From Streptomyces sp. TP-A0356 (GTDB lineage Bacteria; Actinomycetota; Actinomycetes; Streptomycetales; Streptomycetaceae): a DNA stretch of 64,000 nucleotides. The stretch's first letter is position 1. Every line of letters starts with the position of its first letter. Position numbers and translations under genes: made by a program. Shown here piece by piece: positions 62,537 to 64,000 of the stretch. The notes below the pieces were generated by a model that did not search any database, was not told where the DNA came from, and saw nothing but the letters and a program-made list of their open reading frames with translations. The stretch spans positions 248,001 to 312,000 of the forward strand of contig NZ_BBZJ01000012.1 in the NCBI RefSeq assembly GCF_001417775.1, given 5' to 3'.

Positions 62537-64000
62537 ATGCTCAGCCCCCATTCCGAGCCGACTGCTCCACCCGAGGCGAAGCCGACGACGGGCTTGGCGA
62601 CCGCGATCCCCGCGGCCCGCTCCCGGGACGGCGGACCGCCTCCGGCACGCGAGCCGCGGGCACCCCGGCCGTCCTACGAACTGCCGGTGCTGCTGCTCAT
62701 CGCGGCGGTCGCGGCCATGCTCTGCCTGTGGGGCATCGACCACAGCGTCTACCACGTGTTCTACGCGAGCGCCGTACGCAGCATGACCGACAACCCGGTC
62801 GCGTTCTTCTACGGCTCGTTCGACCCGGGCAACTCGATCACCCTCGACAAGCTGCCCGGTTTCATGTGGCCGCAGGCCTTGTCGGCCCTGCTCTTCGGGT
62901 TTCATCCGTGGGCGCTGGTGCTTCCGCAGGCGATAGAGATGGTGGCCTGCGTCCTCCTGCTCCATCTGCTGGTGCGCCGCTGGGCCGGAGTGATGGCGGG
63001 ACTGCTGTCCGCCGCGTTCCTGGCGCTCACCCCGGTGACGGTGGGCCTCGGCCGGTCGATCGTGGAGGACGCGCCGTTCGTCCTGCTGCTGCTCCTGGCC
63101 GCCGAGGCCACCCAGCGGGCCGTCGAGCGGGCCCGGCTGCGCACCCTGCTGCTGGCCGGGGTCTGGGTCGGGGTCGCGTTCCAGTGCAAGATGGTGGAGG
63201 CCTGGGCGGTGCTGCCCGCCCTGGCCGTCACCTATCTGGTGGCGGCGCCCGCCACGCTGCGGCGCAGGGCCGGGCATGTCGCCGTGGCCGGCGTGGTGAC
63301 GCTGGCGGTGTCGGCGTCCTGGATGGCCGTCGCGACGCTGACCCCCGCGCAGTCCCGCCCCTACATCGACGGCACCACGGACAACTCGGCCTACAGCATG
63401 GTCGTGGGCTACAACTTCCTGACCCGGTTCCACTCGGTCGGCGTCGACGCGGCCAGCACGGGCAGCGTCGTCAGCGGCCAGGCCACGCATCACGCGAGCG
63501 GTGCGGGCCACCCCTCCATGGGCAACAGCGTGTTCAAGATGTTCAGCCCGGGACTGGCCACACAGACGGGGTGGCTCTACCCGCTGGCGGCTCTCGGCCT
63601 GGTGTGGGGTCTCGGGGTCCTGTGGCGCCGCCGCGCCGCCCGCACCGACCGTACGCTCGCGGGGTACCTGATGTGGGGCGTGTGGCTGGCCACCTTCTTC
63701 GCCGCGTTCAGCTTCGGCAGCGTCACCGGTCACACGTACTACATGGGTGTCGTCGCCGTCGCGCTGTCGGCGCTGAGCGCCGCCGGGCTGGTCCGGGCCT
63801 GGCGGGCGTACCGGGACGGCGGACGCCGTGCCTGGGTGCTGCCGGCGGCGACCGTCGCGAACGTCGCCTGGTGCGTGGTCCTGACGCTGTGCTACCCGCA
63901 CTTCCTCGGCTGGCAGGCCTACGCCTCCATCGCCCTGTGCGTCCTCTTCCTGGCGCTCGTCGGTCTCTCCCGGATGCGGGCGGTCCACCGGCAGCGGATA
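62537..64000 (+). CDS. GT39-type membrane glycosyltransferase (3' end outside window)
   Basis: A multi-helix membrane protein of the GT39/ArnT-like family, open from ATG 62537 to the end of the window (488 codons). The N-terminal cytosolic Pro-rich tail is followed by a helix (LPVLLLIAAVAAMLCLWGI), then an extracellular loop with the family's acidic motif region (NSITLDKLPGFMWPQA) and about ten further helices. Such enzymes transfer a sugar from a polyprenyl-phosphate donor to a protein or wall component at the outer face. GGAAGG eight bases upstream supports the start. The C-terminal soluble domain lies beyond the window. Confidence 0.88.
   Translation, partial: MLSPHSEPTAPPEAKPTTGLATAIPAARSRDGGPPPAREPRAPRPSYELPVLLLIAAVAAMLCLWGIDHSVYHVFYASAVRSMTDNPVAFFYGSFDPGNSITLDKLPGFMWPQALSALLFGFHPWALVLPQAIEMVACVLLLHLLVRRWAGVMAGLLSAAFLALTPVTVGLGRSIVEDAPFVLLLLLAAEATQRAVERARLRTLLLAGVWVGVAFQCKMVEAWAVLPALAVTYLVAAPATLRRRAGHVAVAGVVTLAVSASWMAVATLTPAQSRPYIDGTTDNSAYSMVVGYNFLTRFHSVGVDAASTGSVVSGQATHHASGAGHPSMGNSVFKMFSPGLATQTGWLYPLAALGLVWGLGVLWRRRAARTDRTLAGYLMWGVWLATFFAAFSFGSVTGHTYYMGVVAVALSALSAAGLVRAWRAYRDGGRRAWVLPAATVANVAWCVVLTLCYPHFLGWQAYASIALCVLFLALVGLSRMRAVHRQRI

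Overview
The window is a chromosomal segment of a high-GC actinomycete, most probably a Streptomyces. The evidence is very high third-position GC, many GTG/TTG starts behind GGAGG-type ribosome sites, Tat and lipoprotein exporters, and typical streptomycete families: an LLM-class F420 enzyme, a streptogrisin-type protease, an ANTAR/GAF regulator, ROK/RpiR/PucR/MarR regulators and a TagF-like wall-polymer transferase. I see no rRNA, tRNA, CRISPR array, IS element or phage gene. About 58 intact genes and three gene remnants fill the window, with few long gaps.

Layout. 1-8.4 kb: the end of a histidine kinase coupled to a UBP-type zinc finger, a PLP dehydratase, a PP2C phosphatase, a serine hydrolase, an F420 oxidoreductase, a PobA-type monooxygenase and a membrane pseudokinase. 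8.4-15.4 kb: a Tat-exported propeller/amidohydrolase, then a compact graspetide locus with precursor tgmA (12683-12874) and ATP-grasp ligase tgmB (11712-12668), followed by an aldo/keto reductase and a second ATP-grasp-fold protein. 15.4-21.7 kb: a decayed regulator, an RpiR regulator, small unknown genes, a DUF1232 gene behind a perfect hairpin, a TerD-CAP-CAP fusion and a secreted DD-peptidase-like protein. 21.7-30.4 kb: a GH65 phosphorylase with a beta-phosphoglucomutase-like HAD enzyme and a LacI remnant, an ANTAR/GAF regulator, a nucleotide kinase-like protein, a large unknown protein with a LacI-type box, and a frameshifted phosphatase tail. 30.5-41.3 kb: a permease behind a CsoR-like operator, MarR, secreted HAD phosphatase, PfpI, DUF3800, a membrane-anchored S1 protease, a ROK regulator divergent from a Gfo/Idh/MocA oxidoreductase, an L,D-transpeptidase and Hsp20.

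41.3-48.5 kb is a redox and signalling block. A coupled operon encodes thioredoxin, a UBP zinc finger and a cyclic-nucleotide-binding FAD oxidoreductase. It is followed by a PucR regulator, an OmpR/HK two-component pair and, divergent from the pair, a secreted His-rich repeat protein with an 11-bp-period direct repeat in its promoter. 48.5-55.3 kb is a sugar uptake operon (binding protein, two permeases, GH1 beta-glucosidase, all overlapping) divergent from a secreted beta-helix protein. 55.3-64 kb holds a GT4 and a GT2-TagF fusion for wall polymers, malic enzyme, a maltokinase-cap-like protein and the start of a GT39 membrane glycosyltransferase.

Four points stand out. (1) The minimal graspetide pair lacks the methyltransferase often found in this class. 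(2) UBP zinc-finger genes occur twice, each translationally coupled to a redox or signalling partner. (3) The His-rich exported protein appears to be under OmpR-type control. (4) A copper-type operator sits in front of an ArsP-like permease. Regulation seems mostly local: several convergent gene pairs end in long perfect hairpins.
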